From assembly GCA_964006375.1 (NCBI GenBank), contig OZ023269.1, forward strand, positions 3,410,001 through 3,474,000: a DNA stretch of 64,000 nt, written 5' to 3'. Source of the DNA: Tillus elongatus (lineage: Eukaryota > Arthropoda > Insecta > Coleoptera > Cleridae). A model generated the notes under the pieces. The model worked only from the letters and a program-made list of their open reading frames with translations. It made no database searches and was not told where the DNA came from. Positions 33,975 to 45,210 of the stretch are shown here, in pieces (position 1 is the first letter of the stretch; each line of letters starts with the position of its first letter). Both the position numbers and the translations under genes were made by a program.

Positions 33975-34180
33975 TAGTGTTAGTCCATTTATTGTAGAGA
34001 AAGCTAATTTTTCCTTTATATGTCCAACGTATTTAAGGTCACAATCTCTACAACTTATTTCATAAATCCCGGACATTTTGGCTGCACTGTCCTTGTCTTT
34101 TGGGTTACCTAGCAGGTTTTTTAAAGTATTAGTAAACAGGTTAATTAATTTTCCTTGAGGTAAAACTAGATATACCACAG
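33975..34180 (-). pseudogene. PLE GIY-YIG endonuclease fragment
   Basis: The minus strand gives GKLINLFTNTLKNLL, KDKDSAAKMSGIYEISCRDC and LKYVGHIKEKLAF: the GIY..YVG core with the CxxC pair typical of Penelope nucleases. Upstream RT is absent. Relic. Confidence 0.7.
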
Positions 34181-34229
34181 AATTAAATTATATTGAGAAC
34201 GCAGCCGAATATAAAAACTGAGTTTAATT

Positions 34230-34690
34230 TGGTTCTGAAGGGGGAGGTTTATCAAGTCATAAGTATAGAGTGTTATAATGATGAGGTGGACGTTGACTAT
34301 ACAGGACACTAAGGGGATAGAAGCTTTTTAAATATGGACATTGAACAAATTGACAAAGACAATAAGGTACACCTATAGAAACACGAATAAAAAAGTTTTC
34401 TAGAAGAGGTGACAGAATAGTAATGCTTGCTGAAAGAAATTGAGAGGAGAAGGTATAATAATAGGACATATTTTAAAACATCTTTCTGATAGTTTTATTT
34501 GAAAGATACATACCTAGACAAAAAGGAAGAGGTAGATCAAAAGTAAAACTTCTGGAAACATGGTACAATATTGTTTGAAGTTGGAAGCTACACTGAATTA
34601 AAATGGGCAATTACAGACGGAGAGTCACGATTGAGACAGATGGTATCGCATTTCGATTGTGATGATGATGATGGTTATCGAGCAACAAAA
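34230..34690 (+). pseudogene. RTE-like LINE RT C-terminal fragment
   Basis: Frameshifted plus-strand matter: RFIKS, WTLTIQDTKGIEAF, IWTLNKLTK, RGRSK and ELKWAITDGESRLRQM. This parallels the RT thumb (RRFIKSYVWSV..TLTKPDMKRIEAFEIW) at 36.97-37.29 kb (-). Several stops; inactive. Confidence 0.6.
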
Positions 34691-34746
34691 ACAAGTGATC
34701 ACACAACAACAAACTTACGTTCATCTCATGGTTATTTATTTACAAG

Positions 34747-35075
34747 GGCCTCGGTAGTTCAATCGTAAGAACTTGTGCCCCTAAACCGAAGGGCACTTGA
34801 TTCAATCCCAGGGTTCTCCTTTCATTTTTTCAGTACATACTGTAACATTAACATCAACCGAAGTTGTGACATTCTATTTGAGCAAGTTGAATGTCTGCAC
34901 GTTCCGCCCTTCGTAGGGGGCGTAAAACCGTCGGTTCCCTGTCCGATGCGATGTTGGGCATGTTAAATATTCCTACTGTCCTTGCGGAACGGCAGATTTT
35001 GGCAAAATTTCCACTATAGCGAGGTGAAACTGCTCTCTGGTGCCAGTGATTGGCCATAGTTAAAGATACAAAAAC
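34747..35075 (+). mobile_element. SINE copy, nearly full length
   Basis: Head GGCCTCGGTAGTTCAATCG, B-box region ATTCAATCC, body TTGAGCAAGTTGAATGTCTG and GTTCCGCCCTTCGTAGGG, end GGCCATAGTTAAAGATAC. Moderately diverged; a four-base change damages the A box. Confidence 0.85.
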
Positions 35076-36205
35076 ACAAACATATTTATTTATAAACTTC
35101 TAAAGCTGACTTGACTTTAATTCAGCTAAAGTTTCCATGGTATAATGGCGATTAAAGCAATAATATATTTGTATATTTATACGACGACTTATTTACGTAC
35201 ATAATTAGTAAAATCATTATATATGCACCTATGCACTATGCATTATTCTATTAACGCAGCGAGTCAATGAACCAATTTTCTTTCTTTTTAGTTTGTAAAT
35301 ACCATCAACTAACTGTAAAACCGGCACAGGCAGAGCTACCTGCCTAATTACACATCAATAGTCAATAGGTAAAAGTGGACGCTGTCGTATAAAGCTTTCG
35401 AATAATTCTGACTTTTTATCTCAGAATTATGAGTTAAAAAAGTCAGAATTCCGACTTTTTATGTCAGAATTCTGACTTTTTTATCTCAGAATTATTAGAA
35501 AATATTTTTTAACGTGACCCCAGAACGCCGTCGTAGATAATAAGTAATGATGCAAAAAAATTACCAACTGATACATATCTATAATCAAACTGTCTCTTTA
35601 GTTTCTTGGTAGTGGACGGATGTCGTAATCATATATGGACATTATATCAGTACTTGGAAACAATAATGAAGAGGTTCCTTTGTTATGCGGTAGGTATTTG
35701 TTTATCGCTTGCTTAATTTCTCACAGCTGCAGGCAATACACTCGCTGGGTACAGTTCAATTCCACAAATAATATTTAGAGTTTTTACAGGTCAGCAGAAA
35801 TATGATATTTCAGTAACTGTTACTGACCACGATACCTAATAAGAAAGATATGTTTGTTTATATCAATAATGTTTGCTGAATGCAAGAAAATGTGTTCGTG
35901 TGTGTTTATGTATCGGTGGGACTACAAGATTATATACCGTCCCACGCGTGCTTTTTGCTTTATTAAGATTTTTAGTTAAATAACACCTTCTTCGCTTTAA
36001 CACTTGTTTGAAGGTTAATGCGCCACTATACACTTCTGAAGGTCACATGTGCTTAAATTCATTTCTTCCATTATCATAGTCTCGCCCTGTCGTCGTAACC
36101 ATTATTCTTTGTTTTCAGCAGCTCTAGTTATTTCATTGTAGCGTCCACATTTAACTAAGTGTGTCAGGTCTTCCAGCAGTTCTCACCCTGGTCTTCTTTT
36201 TAGTG
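35076..36205. other. unassigned AT-rich sequence with a short self-complementary repeat
   Basis: At 35398-35498 the phrase TCAGAATTCTGACTTTTT and variants occur three to four times on both strands, able to form alternative hairpins. No gene otherwise. Confidence 0.5.
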
Positions 36206-36330
36206 AATTTTTATTTTAAAAAATTCACTAATAGAGAGGTATCGATGGTGAGACTTTGCAAAAAAAATTCAAATCAGCGCGAACTAGGACCCCTAGAACC
36301 CATATCCGGGGTCAGTTTCAATTTTTATAT

Positions 36331-36422
<92 letters not shown>

Positions 36423-36890
36423 ATCCGTCTGATAACTCAAAAAATAATTAACTGATTTCAATTAAACTCGGCAAGTGCCTTTCTTTTATTAATGGCTTGG
36501 ATGAGTTTGTTATACAGGAAAATCGGACAAAGCTTTCCGGGAAAATTTTGAGTTTTCTTTAAAAATTTTCTCCGAAAATCACAAAGCTGCTTTAATGAAA
36601 TTCACTATATATGTTGCCTTGGGAGATACCTTACTACGTACCAAAATTCAACTTTCTAGGTGTATAGAAAATCGAGTTATTCAAATTTTAAATTTTCTTT
36701 CAAAAAATTTTTTTCCCCGAAAATTACAAAGTTATTTTCATGAAGTTTGGTCGATATCTTGCCCTAGGAAAAACCTTACTGCACACCAAAATTAAACTTT
36801 CCAAGTTTATAGAACATTGAGTTATTCAAATTTGAAGCATTGAATAAAAATTCACTACCATAACGCACTTGCTGCGTCCTGAGCTTTTTT
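36206..36890 (+). repeat. modular repeat copy: S-(TA)n-A-A with D end
   Basis: S (36206-36333), TA array, A (36425-36590) followed by two diverged A-like subunits (CTTTCxAGGTxTATAGAA at about 36650 and 36795), then the D terminus AACGCACTTGCTGCGTCC (36860-36877). Confidence 0.75.
36334..36420. repeat. (TA)n array 8
   Basis: About 87 bases of TA between S and A. Confidence 0.97.
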
Positions 36891-36964
36891 CCTTTTTCCA
36901 AAGTATGTATCGTTCAAACACTGTTATTAGAAAGTTATCAAATATATAAAATAAATGTTACCTT

Positions 36965-37290
36965 TGTCCTTTTCATTTCTTTTAGCTAGGATCTTTCTTT
37001 TCTCATCTTTTCTTGGGCACTCATATTTTTCTTTTTATCGCTATACTGTGTCTCTGTATTTTTTTTCATTTCCATATTTCAAAAGCTTCTATTCTCTTCA
37101 TATCCGGCTTAGTCAGGGTTCTGGTTTTCGCCCCATACATTACCACACTCCATACATATGACTTGATAAACCTCTTCTCCAAGTTCAAGCTAAAATGTTT
37201 ATTAGTGAGAAGAGTAGGTACTTTGTCTATTAAATACTTGCTTTGCCATTGCTCTTCTGCCTCTCAGATCATTGATTGCCACATTTATCA
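36965..37290 (-). pseudogene. RTE-like LINE RT C-terminal fragment
   Basis: The minus strand reads HFSLNLEKRFIKSYVWSVVM, then YGAKTRTLTKPDMKRIEAFE, then a lysine-rich, decayed stretch. These are the last RT motifs of endonuclease-RT LINEs of the RTE type. No catalytic YADD is present. It is the clearest of three scraps of this family. Confidence 0.7.
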
Positions 37291-37327
37291 TCATCCACAA
37301 TTATACTCCCAAGTTACGCAAACATTT

Positions 37328-37500
37328 TGAGCGAGTTTTCGTAGAACAAATTCGCTGACGAGGAATATTGGGCTTTTAGAGTTCATTTCCTTTTATAGTT
37401 CCTTAAACTCTTGAAAATGGCTTTAAAACAGGAGTGGAGAGGTCGAGTTTCGATTCAACTCGGAAACCAAGTATATCTCACCTATATATATACAGGGTCG
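37328..37500 (+). repeat. decayed module S with TA/ACAGGGT border
   Basis: GAGTTTTCGTAGAACAAATTCGCTGACGAGG resembles the start of S. It reaches CTATATATATACAGGGTCG at 37480, like the S-B border at 21.09 kb. Confidence 0.5.
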
Positions 37501-37797
37501 CTGATAAGTCTGGAAACGGTCGATTATCCGGGAAAATATACAAGGTGTCGAAAAAAGTTTTATACAAAAGTTTTTGGGTTCTTCAATGTCTACTAGGCGG
37601 TGCTAATTTCATTTATACAGGGTTGGTCATACAGGCGTGGCACACCAATATTAATTTTTTTTTAATGGAACACCCTATATATTATTCGATATTTCAATCC
37701 TTCTCTTAATTTTGAGCAACATTTATGAGAAGCATAATGTACCTAAACTCAATCGTTTCCGGGTAAAAAAATAAATAAAAATAAACGCTACTGTTTT
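37501..37797. other. unassigned flank of the intact transposon
   Basis: Includes TACAGGGT (37616) and ACACCCTATA (37669) motifs like transposon ends, but no paired TIR found. Confidence 0.4.
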
Positions 37798-37799
37798 TA

Positions 37800-37909
37800 A
37801 AATCTATTGGATGAAGAACAAAAATAAATGAAAAGTAGAATATCTCTTGAAAACAATCTGTGAGTGTGAAAAGAACCGGTTGCGATGTTTTTAACATTGT
37901 TTGGAATCC
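37800..37909 (+). repeat. left TIR of the intact transposon
   Basis: 110 bases, mirrored at 39146-39255 with one difference near the inner end. Confidence 0.92.
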
Positions 37910-38051
37910 CAAGATAAGATAAGATGCCCATAAGAAACGCAGTATTATTCTTTTGTTTTAAAATGTTTCCAGGACAACGAATGTCAAACATTCATTCAGT
38001 GTCAACAGTTTTGAAACATTAGTAATTTAGTGTCAACAGTTTTTGTGCAAA

Positions 38052-39146
38052 ATGGCAAGTTTAAGTGAAACCGAACGTATCGAAATTTTAATGATGATAG
38101 GGTACGGTGATAGAACACGAAGTTTTGCTCAAGTGGTGATTATGTTCAATGAGTTGCATCCTGAGCGGGAATCGATCTCCAAATCCACAGTTTCGAAAAC
38201 TTTGCATCGTTTTCACGAAACTGGCGGTATCAAGGATAAACCTAGAACTGGAAGGCCAGTAACCGTTACAAATGAAGAAAATTCTTTGAATGTAATATTG
38301 GATGTGGTGGAAAATCCGAAAACTTCGGCACAGCAATTGGCTTTGAATCACAATATGAGTCGATATTCAATTCAAAAGATTACGAAGCGGGAAAAGTTCC
38401 GTCCATATAAAATTCATTTATTGCAAGAACTGAGTGAAGACGATTTTGATCGCAGAATCGAGTTCTGTGAACTTATTATGGAGAAGTTACGCCAAAATTT
38501 TAACTTTGCCAACCACATTTTGTTTTCCGACGAATCTACATTTTGTTTGAATGGACAAGTCAACCGACACAACTGTAGGTACTGGTCAGACGAAAACCCA
38601 CATTGGATGGAACAAATTCACACCCAAAGACCGCAAAAAGTAAATGTTTGGTGTGCTATTATTGGTGGACATATCATAGGACCTTATTTTATACACGGTA
38701 ATTTGAACTCTGCTCGATATTTGACACTTTTGCAAGAATCAATTGTTCCAGACGTAAGTCGATTATTTCCGAACAATAACGACCCAAATCTACCAGCGGA
38801 AGAAATATGGTTTCAGCAGGATGGGGCACCCCCTCATTTTGGAATTGAGGTACGGGAATATCTGAATCAAACCTTTCCTGGCAGATGGATAGGGCGCAGG
38901 GGAACTATTGAATGGCCAGCTAGGTCTCCCGACATGACGCCGCTTGACTTTTTTTTGTGGGGTCATGTAAAAAATTTAATTTACCAAAATAGACCGCAGA
39001 ATATTGAAGAGTTGCAAGCAAGGATTGTGCATGAAATTAATAACATTCCTCAAAACGCTCTTGTAAATGCAGTGCAATGTTTTGTTAAGCGAATTCATTA
39101 TTGTCAGGAGGTCAATGGAGAACACTTTGAACATCTTATAAAATAG
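38052..39146 (+). CDS. transposase, Tc1/mariner superfamily, D-D41-D spacing
   Basis: 364 aa from the ATG at 38052, the first in frame; three further upstream codons begin with TTG and are not needed. N-terminal helix-turn-helix region (residues about 1-60, then GRPV at 67-70 and a second HTH to about 115), then RPYKIHLLQEL. The catalytic core has FSDES with Asp160, FQQDGAPPHF with Asp257 and SPDMTPLDFFLW with Asp299. There are 41 residues between the second and third Asp, all present. It would cut and rejoin its TIRs at TA sites in the nucleus. It differs from classic mariner (DD34D) and Tc1 (DD34E). The 41-residue spacing fits DD41D lineages described in insects. The stop overlaps the right TIR edge. 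Confidence 0.92.
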   Translation: MASLSETERIEILMMIGYGDRTRSFAQVVIMFNELHPERESISKSTVSKTLHRFHETGGIKDKPRTGRPVTVTNEENSLNVILDVVENPKTSAQQLALNHNMSRYSIQKITKREKFRPYKIHLLQELSEDDFDRRIEFCELIMEKLRQNFNFANHILFSDESTFCLNGQVNRHNCRYWSDENPHWMEQIHTQRPQKVNVWCAIIGGHIIGPYFIHGNLNSARYLTLLQESIVPDVSRLFPNNNDPNLPAEEIWFQQDGAPPHFGIEVREYLNQTFPGRWIGRRGTIEWPARSPDMTPLDFFLWGHVKNLIYQNRPQNIEELQARIVHEINNIPQNALVNAVQCFVKRIHYCQEVNGEHFEHLIK

Positions 39147-39255
39147 GATTTCAAACAATGTTAAAAACATCGCAACCGGTTCTTTTCACACTCACAGATT
39201 GTTTTCAAGAGATATTCTACTTTTCATTTATTTTTGTTCTTCATCCAATAGATTT
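39146..39255 (-). repeat. right TIR of the intact transposon
   Basis: Mirror of 37800-37909. Confidence 0.92.
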
Positions 39256-39257
39256 TA

Positions 39258-39345
39258 AAACCTATCCGAGTCACTTGCAAAGGAAATATACTCGCCAAAT
39301 TTAATCATAATTGGCCTGTTATTTTTTGAGTTATATAATATAATA

Positions 39346-39425
<80 letters not shown>

Positions 39426-39511
39426 TTATATTATATAACTCAAAAAATAACAGGCCAATTATGATTAAATTTGGCGAGTATCTTTCCTTTGCAAGTGACT
39501 CGGATAGGTTT
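39258..39511. repeat. 254-bp near-perfect palindrome centred on a TA array
   Basis: The left arm AAACCTATCCGAGTCACTTG... (39258-39350) and right arm (39420-39511) are inverted copies of module A with one clear mismatch in about 92 bp. The centre is (TA)n plus symmetric AATATA segments. The left arm stops right at the transposon's TA duplication. Confidence 0.9.
39332..39437. repeat. (TA)n array 9 (centre of palindrome)
   Basis: TA with mirrored TAATATA interruptions on both flanks. Confidence 0.95.
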
Positions 39512-40805
39512 GTTAGCCAGGTTAATCGGCGCAGGTTTTCCCGAAAAATTTTGTGTTTTCTTTAAGAAAAAAATTATATTCCCGGCAGTAATGAAATGAG
39601 GGCAACCGAATTTGCTTAGCGTATTTGTATTATAAAGGATGAACTATGTACTAAAATTTATGTCTGTAGGTTTAAAGACAACAAAGTTATGGGCAGTAAA
39701 AAAAAAAGAGTTTTCCTCAAAACGTCAAAGTCGCGATTTGAGACGTCAAAATTCGCAACATTTAGGCAGAGAACCTAAACCAAATACAGTTTATATAAAG
39801 AAAATGTCGCAAGAAACAAAATTTGTGGTTTTCCTCAAAACGTCCAAGTCACGATTGGGAACGTCAAAATTGGCAACATTTAGACAAAGGACCTGAAACG
39901 TATACGGTTTATGTAAAGAAAATATCGCATGATGAGTATTCTACAAAGTCTTAAGTTTCAGCTTCAACCCTCATTGTCCTTAATTTTACTAAAATATTTA
40001 CAGAAAACTCATTTCAAATAGACCCTTTCTCTGATTCTTTGGCTGTACATTTAGTTAAGTGGATGCTTTGGCTGTAGGTTTGTGTGTGTTTTTGTTTCTT
40101 TAACGTCGGCCTATTTCCGCGACTATTGCCAATCACCGACGCCAGGGAGCAGTTTCACCTCACTATCCTGGGAATTTTGCCGAACCCCTGCCTTTCTGTA
40201 AGGAGGGTAGGGATCTTTAACGTGCCCAACAACGCATGGACACGGGACCGACGGCTTTACGCCCCCTCCGAAGGGCGGAACGTGCAGACATTCAACTTGC
40301 TCAAATACAATGCCAGAACCTCGGTTGATGTTAATGTTACAGTTTGTACTGAAAAAGTGAAAGGTGTACGCTGGGATCGAACCCAGTACCCTTCGGTTCA
40401 GAGGCACACGTTCTTACCCCTGAACCACCGAGGTTGGTTGTAGGTTTAGTCAAGTCTCTTGTTTAACGCTCTCTAATTTTTAGCTAATTTTCATATGAGC
40501 GCAAACTAGGCCTTTAGAATCCATATCCGGGTATACTTTCAGTTTTTATATGTTTAGATATATACAGGGTGACTCATTTATACGGTAAAGCTCAATATAA
40601 TTGTTATTATACAAGATACGAGAAAAAATTGTATATTTTAATTATAGGGTGTCTTAAGCTGCATCTTATAAATATATTTTTACAGTCAAAGTTATACCGG
40701 TAACCAGATTGATGATGCCAGCTTGCATTAGAGAGTCACATTTGCTATTAAAAAGATTTTTATGAAAATTTACTTTCGTGACGCAGTTGCTGCGTCCAGA
40801 CTTTT
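39430..40805 (+). repeat. modular repeat copy A-C-S-B-D split by a SINE
   Basis: A (39437-39700), C (39715-40070, with a second half-copy of its GTTTTCCTCAAAACGTC start at 39830), SINE at 40082-40436, then S (40475-40555), B (40562-40690) and the D end (40700-40805, ending GACGCAGTTGCTGCGTCCAG). Removing the SINE restores the usual module order, so the repeat predates it. Confidence 0.8.
40082..40436 (-). mobile_element. SINE, full-length, with target-site duplication
   Basis: Minus-strand SINE with A box TGGTTCAGGGG and B box GTTCGATCC. Flanked by GCTGTAGGTTT (40071-40081) and GTTGTAGGTTT (40437-40447), an 11-bp duplication with one change. It interrupts module C of the modular repeat. Confidence 0.9.
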
Positions 40806-41819
40806 TCACATATTCTAAAGATGTTTTTTTAGCAAAATATCACACCGATTAGTTTTATATAATATTTACAATCAGATATGGTAATGATATTCATAAAGTG
40901 AATAATTTATATAATTACAATGTATATGTTAGCTTGCTAATGGCACTCGAGACCCATCCAGTTTTTATTTAATAAAAAATTTAAAATTAAGAATAAAGTG
41001 GATCTTTATTTAATAATGATTTATCTTCGTCCCCTAACCAATAAAGCGTAGGTATATAAATATAATGGGTCATTTTCGAATATATTAGTGATGAAATAAA
41101 TCCAGACTCATACGTTATAAATACAGGTCAAATTTTGTAACATCTATATAGACCTATAATACTAAAATCCCTCAGATAAGTCACGAACGAGTTCGATTGC
41201 GATCCCTAAAACTTGTCCCAGCGATTACGTTGATATTACGCTTGGGTTACGCAGAGTCGTCGAAAATATATAACCAACCAGAAGGAATATAATACCTTTA
41301 TTTAATCTGCATATATCATTTTATTTTCCATCAAATTTAATAGTTTTCCCTCATAAATACTTCCAAACTCCTTAGATAAATCTGAGGGTAATAAAATACA
41401 GACTGTCAAAAAAACGTATTAAATTTATAATTCTTGAAGCCAGACTTAAGGGTACACGATCCATGATGAAGTTGTAGAAATAAATTAAGGGCCTCGCAGT
41501 TCTCACCAAATTTATTGATCCCAACTTTGTTATCCCTTAAAAAGAAATTTATCTGTGGACTTTCCAGAAATTTTCATAAATCCCGCTGCTAAACGCATTT
41601 AAAAAGCGGTATAATATTTTTAATTGAAAATTTCAGAGACGGTGTGACTTGTATGTCTTTTGGCCAGTAAGATGGATATTATTATGCTGCAAATATTTGT
41701 TTATTTGTCTTTTAAAAACTGTATATTTTATTCTAAAAATATGTCTGACAGGAACGTATTTTGGAATTTCTAAATTTGATAAAGGGGTTTTTGTAAGAAA
41801 AAGCATGTATCGCTAACGT
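40806..41819. other. unassigned AT-rich sequence
   Basis: About 1 kb, nothing recognised. Confidence 0.4.
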
Positions 41820-41940
41820 TTTTGTAAATTTTCTTAAAACAAAGTCACTAATGAGGAGATCCCGACTTCTGAATTTTGAAAAAATTTCTTTAAATGAGCG
41901 CGAACTAGGCCCTCTAGAGGTCATATCCAAGGTCAGTTTC

Positions 41941-42107
<167 letters not shown>

Positions 42108-42213
42108 ACCAATAACTCAAAGAATAATGGGCCGATTATCAGATTTGCTGAGTTCCTTTTGCACGTAGCTTGGATAAGTTCTTAGCCAGGAAAATCGGCA
42201 CAGGTTTACCCAA

Positions 42214-42216
<3 letters not shown>

Positions 42217-42280
<64 letters not shown>
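42217..42280. repeat. (TA)n array 11 (inside module A)
   Basis: About 64 bases of TA. Confidence 0.97.
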
Positions 42281-42283
<3 letters not shown>

Positions 42284-42699
42284 TGCGGAAATAACAAAGT
42301 AAGGGCAACCAAATAGTACACGTGTTTGTATTATAAAGAGTGAACCATGTACCAAAATTGAGGTCTGCAGGTTTAAACAGAAAAAAGTTATAGGCATTTA
42401 AAGAAAAAAAATTTGGGGTTTTCCTCAAAACTTCAAAGTCGCGATTTCGTCAAAATTGGCAATATTTACACAAAGAACCTGAAACAAATACGAATTATAT
42501 AAAGAAAATGTCGCAAGAAGAGTGTTCTGCAAACCGTTAAATTTCAGCTTCACCCGCCGTTTTCCTTCACTTTACTAAAATATTTCCAGAAAATTAATTT
42601 CAAATAGATCTTTCTCTGATGCTTTGGCTGTAGTTTTAGTTAAGTTTAAAGGTCTATATTTTTTAGCTAATTTTCGTAGCTAACGTAGAACCTCCTCCG

Positions 42700-43440
42700 A
42701 CCAACCAGTATTGTGAAGTTCTAGAAAATTTACTTCATCGAGTTCTCTATCTAGTTCCCTCTATCTTTTTTACAATTTCCTTGTTTTTTTCCTAACGTTT
42801 GACAGCTATTTGTAGGCTTACATCAGTCACATGCCCCTTCTCATGTCCCGCTTTTGAGGACTCAGTTATGTTTACCAACTCTTGCGCTATCTCCACCATA
42901 TCCTCTGTAACCAAAAGCAAAAGTTTGGTACTGTCATGTAGTTTACCAATTGCTGTCTTAATTTCTTTTTTTTTTTTTTTTTTCTTTTCGGGATTTGTTT
43001 CACGAAACTGTTTAGTTTCGGTCGTTCTTTTCACTGATTCTTTTAGCATATCGTTTTGTTTCTCCGCCCTCGGCAGGAACAAATTTTGCTCTTCTATTTC
43101 CTTTTCTGTTGCTTACATTCTCCATTCTCCATTCTCCATTCTTTTGGTATGTCTCTCGCTCTGATCACTGGTTACGGCATAGTTATTTTTTTGCCAAAGT
43201 CCTCCTCAGTCACCTTTGACCCACCTTATGTCCAAGATAAAGATCTCCTTGGTAGTATGTAGTAGCTTTTTGATGAATGCAGTGACGCTGGCCGGTGGCT
43301 GGCTTACTTCGCAGTTCAAATTCCATTTGAAACTGTGCGACCCCCTTTCCCTCCAGGTCAGGACCACCCAGTAAACACACCGTTCCGCTTTGTGGCTGTG
43401 CAGCGGAATCACATCTCGATATTGCTTCACTGCACCCCAC
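42700..43440 (-). pseudogene. possible LINE ORF1 (gag-like) remnant
   Basis: The minus strand holds two decayed pieces. The first has a Cys/His-containing stretch (VCLLGGPDLEGKG, QRHCIHQK; 43210-43440). The second is a lysine-rich, coiled-coil-like stretch (KKKKKKKEIKTAIGKLHDS..DMVEIAQELV; 42790-43080). It lies downstream of the R1-like RT on the same strand, as expected if another element's ORF1 follows head to tail. No domain is firmly recognised. Confidence 0.35.
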
Positions 43441-43499
43441 TCTCGAATTGCTCTAATTTCTGTCTGCCTCTTCTTTGTGTTTCATTATGTCTGCCACAA

Positions 43500-45060
43500 T
43501 TTTTTTCACAACTTACCATTTTCTTACGTTATCCAAATGATGTTTGCCGTCGTTAAGGTTCCTACGATTCCTTGCTCTGCCTTGGCTCTAATAGCGTCCC
43601 ACTTGTTACACACCAACATTATGTGCCATGTCGTATCGATTTCATTGCAATATTTGCAGCGGCTTGACTCGGTTATCCCAAACCGGAAAAGGTATGTACC
43701 AGCACGTCCATGACCAGATAAAGATTAGGTTAGCTGGTAACTCAGCATTCCATGTTTGCGGAAGATCCAGGGTGTCAGTTCTAAAATCAGAGGTTTTGTT
43801 CACTGTGCAACATCCGCTTCGCGAGTCCATTCTTTCTGCCATCTATTGATTGTTGTGTTCCGCCTTTTGTCTTTCTCGGCTTTCTTATTCTTTCCCTTTT
43901 CATATGTATGTTCTTCTGTCATTAAATGTATTGGTACGACTCCGTCCATAATCTGTATCACCTTTGTCGATGCAGTTCTGTAGGCGCTTGCAATTCTCAG
44001 GGCTACTTTCCCTTGAACACTTTCTAGCACTTTCCTGTATTTGAAGTTTTGTTACGAGTCTCTCCACGCAGGTCCAATAGAGTATAATGAAAATAATTAC
44101 CCCACTTTGGTGTGCCCATGTTAGGCATCAATCTTGTCAGTGCGGCCGTCATTTTCTCAGCTATCTCTCTCTCTCTCTCTTCCACACTCTTAATATGCGT
44201 GACCACGCTCATGTTTCCCAGTTGGATGCCGAGGTATCTTAGATTTGTCTTGGAGGGTATCTTTAGGTCTTCGACAGTTACCGTCAAAAATCTGATAGTT
44301 CTTTTGCCGGCCCACACTTAAGCTTCAGTTTTGTGGGGGGCTAGTTGTAGGCCCTTCTCCTTCATACAAATGCTGTCCCTGCCAACAATCCATGTTTTCT
44401 TACTCTTCTATGTTTTCTGTACTCGTTCCACATACGATTAAGGCCAGGTCATTGGCATATCCAATTATGTCGCAGCTATCTGGTTTTGGGAGTGTAAGCA
44501 GCTCACCGTAGTAAAGGTTCCACATGGTGCGTCCCAGGATTGAGCAATGCGGGACTCCACTAGTTACGTTTGTTTTTGTAGAAGTGCCAGCCAGTATCGT
44601 CCTCTCTTCCAGGTAGCTGCAGACTACTTCCTTCCAAGGTACAGTGTTGAATGCACTTCTAGCGTTATCGTGGCTATATATGTGTTCAAGTCTCTGTTGA
44701 CTTCTTACGCGATATTTTATACATTCTGTATGGCATCCATAGTGGACAAACTTTTTCTGAAGCCGTACTGTGTTCGCACGGTCCAGGATCCTTACCCCCA
44801 CCCCCGGTTTTTTACCAGGATGAGTTTTGTTGCTGTTTTCCATTCTTTGTGGATACGGCCGTGAATGGGGATTTCATTAGAAATCGCTACATACTATTCT
44901 GGTTTTCACTCCACGACTGTCCTGATTTACTTCAGGAGGTATTTCATCTGGACCTGCCGCTTGGCCAGGTTTCATGCTGCTTCTTGCCTCCAATACTTAT
45001 TCTCGGGTAACTAGAAGTATGTCTGTCTCTCACGCTTGTATTCTAGGCCATCTGTTATCC
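43500..45060 (-). pseudogene. R1-like LINE reverse transcriptase, degenerate
   Basis: Minus-strand pieces in several frames: QVQMKYLL (degenerate AxGPDEIP block near 44960), HKEWKTATKLILV (44830-44870), HDNARSAFNTVPW, SYLEERTILAG, VTSGVPHCSILGRTMWNLYY, GYANDLALIV (44445-44465), LRYLGIQLG, VALRIASAYRTAST, then KYCNEIDTTWHI (C-terminal zinc-finger type, about 43640). The order matches R1-clade RT. The active site is YAND, not YADD, and GVPQGS is GVPHCS, so it is dead even apart from its frameshifts and stops. Confidence 0.8.
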
Positions 45061-45210
45061 TGTATGTAGTAGTAGTAGTAGTAGTTTTTTTTTCTGTTGT
45101 AGGGGAAATCCTCATGGACACCTGGCACATTAAATGGCCCTTCGCCAGGTAGTGCCGGATTTCTACCGGCTAACCCCCCCCCCCCCCTCTTCTCTAGTTA
45201 TTTTGGCTTT
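45061..45210. repeat. (TAG)n/(T)n/(C)n low-complexity strip
   Basis: (GTA)n at 45063-45086, T9, then CACCTGGC..GCCAGGTAGTG and a C14 run near 45173-45187. (TAG)n also lies just right of the palindrome (45812-45835), so matching tracts flank it. Confidence 0.7.

Larger units (their letters stand above)
37800..39255 (+). mobile_element. intact DD41D-spacing Tc1/mariner-superfamily transposon
   Basis: 1,456 bases bounded by TA dinucleotides (37798-37799 and 39256-39257), the target duplication of this superfamily. TIRs of 110 bp (37800-37909 and 39146-39255) match with a single mismatch, starting AAATCTATTGGATGAAG. The transposase stop codon touches the inner edge of the right TIR. One complete uninterrupted transposase ORF lies inside. 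With near-identical TIRs and an open gene, this is a recent, possibly autonomous copy. Confidence 0.9.

Noticed and set aside
38043..38051. Extended start of the intact transposase
   Set aside because: The upstream codon is TTG; the first ATG at 38052 gives a complete protein.
40084..40443. 119-codon open frame, and similar frames at 18776-19099 and 34775-35057
   Set aside because: They lie within SINE copies; the frames are not preserved between copies.
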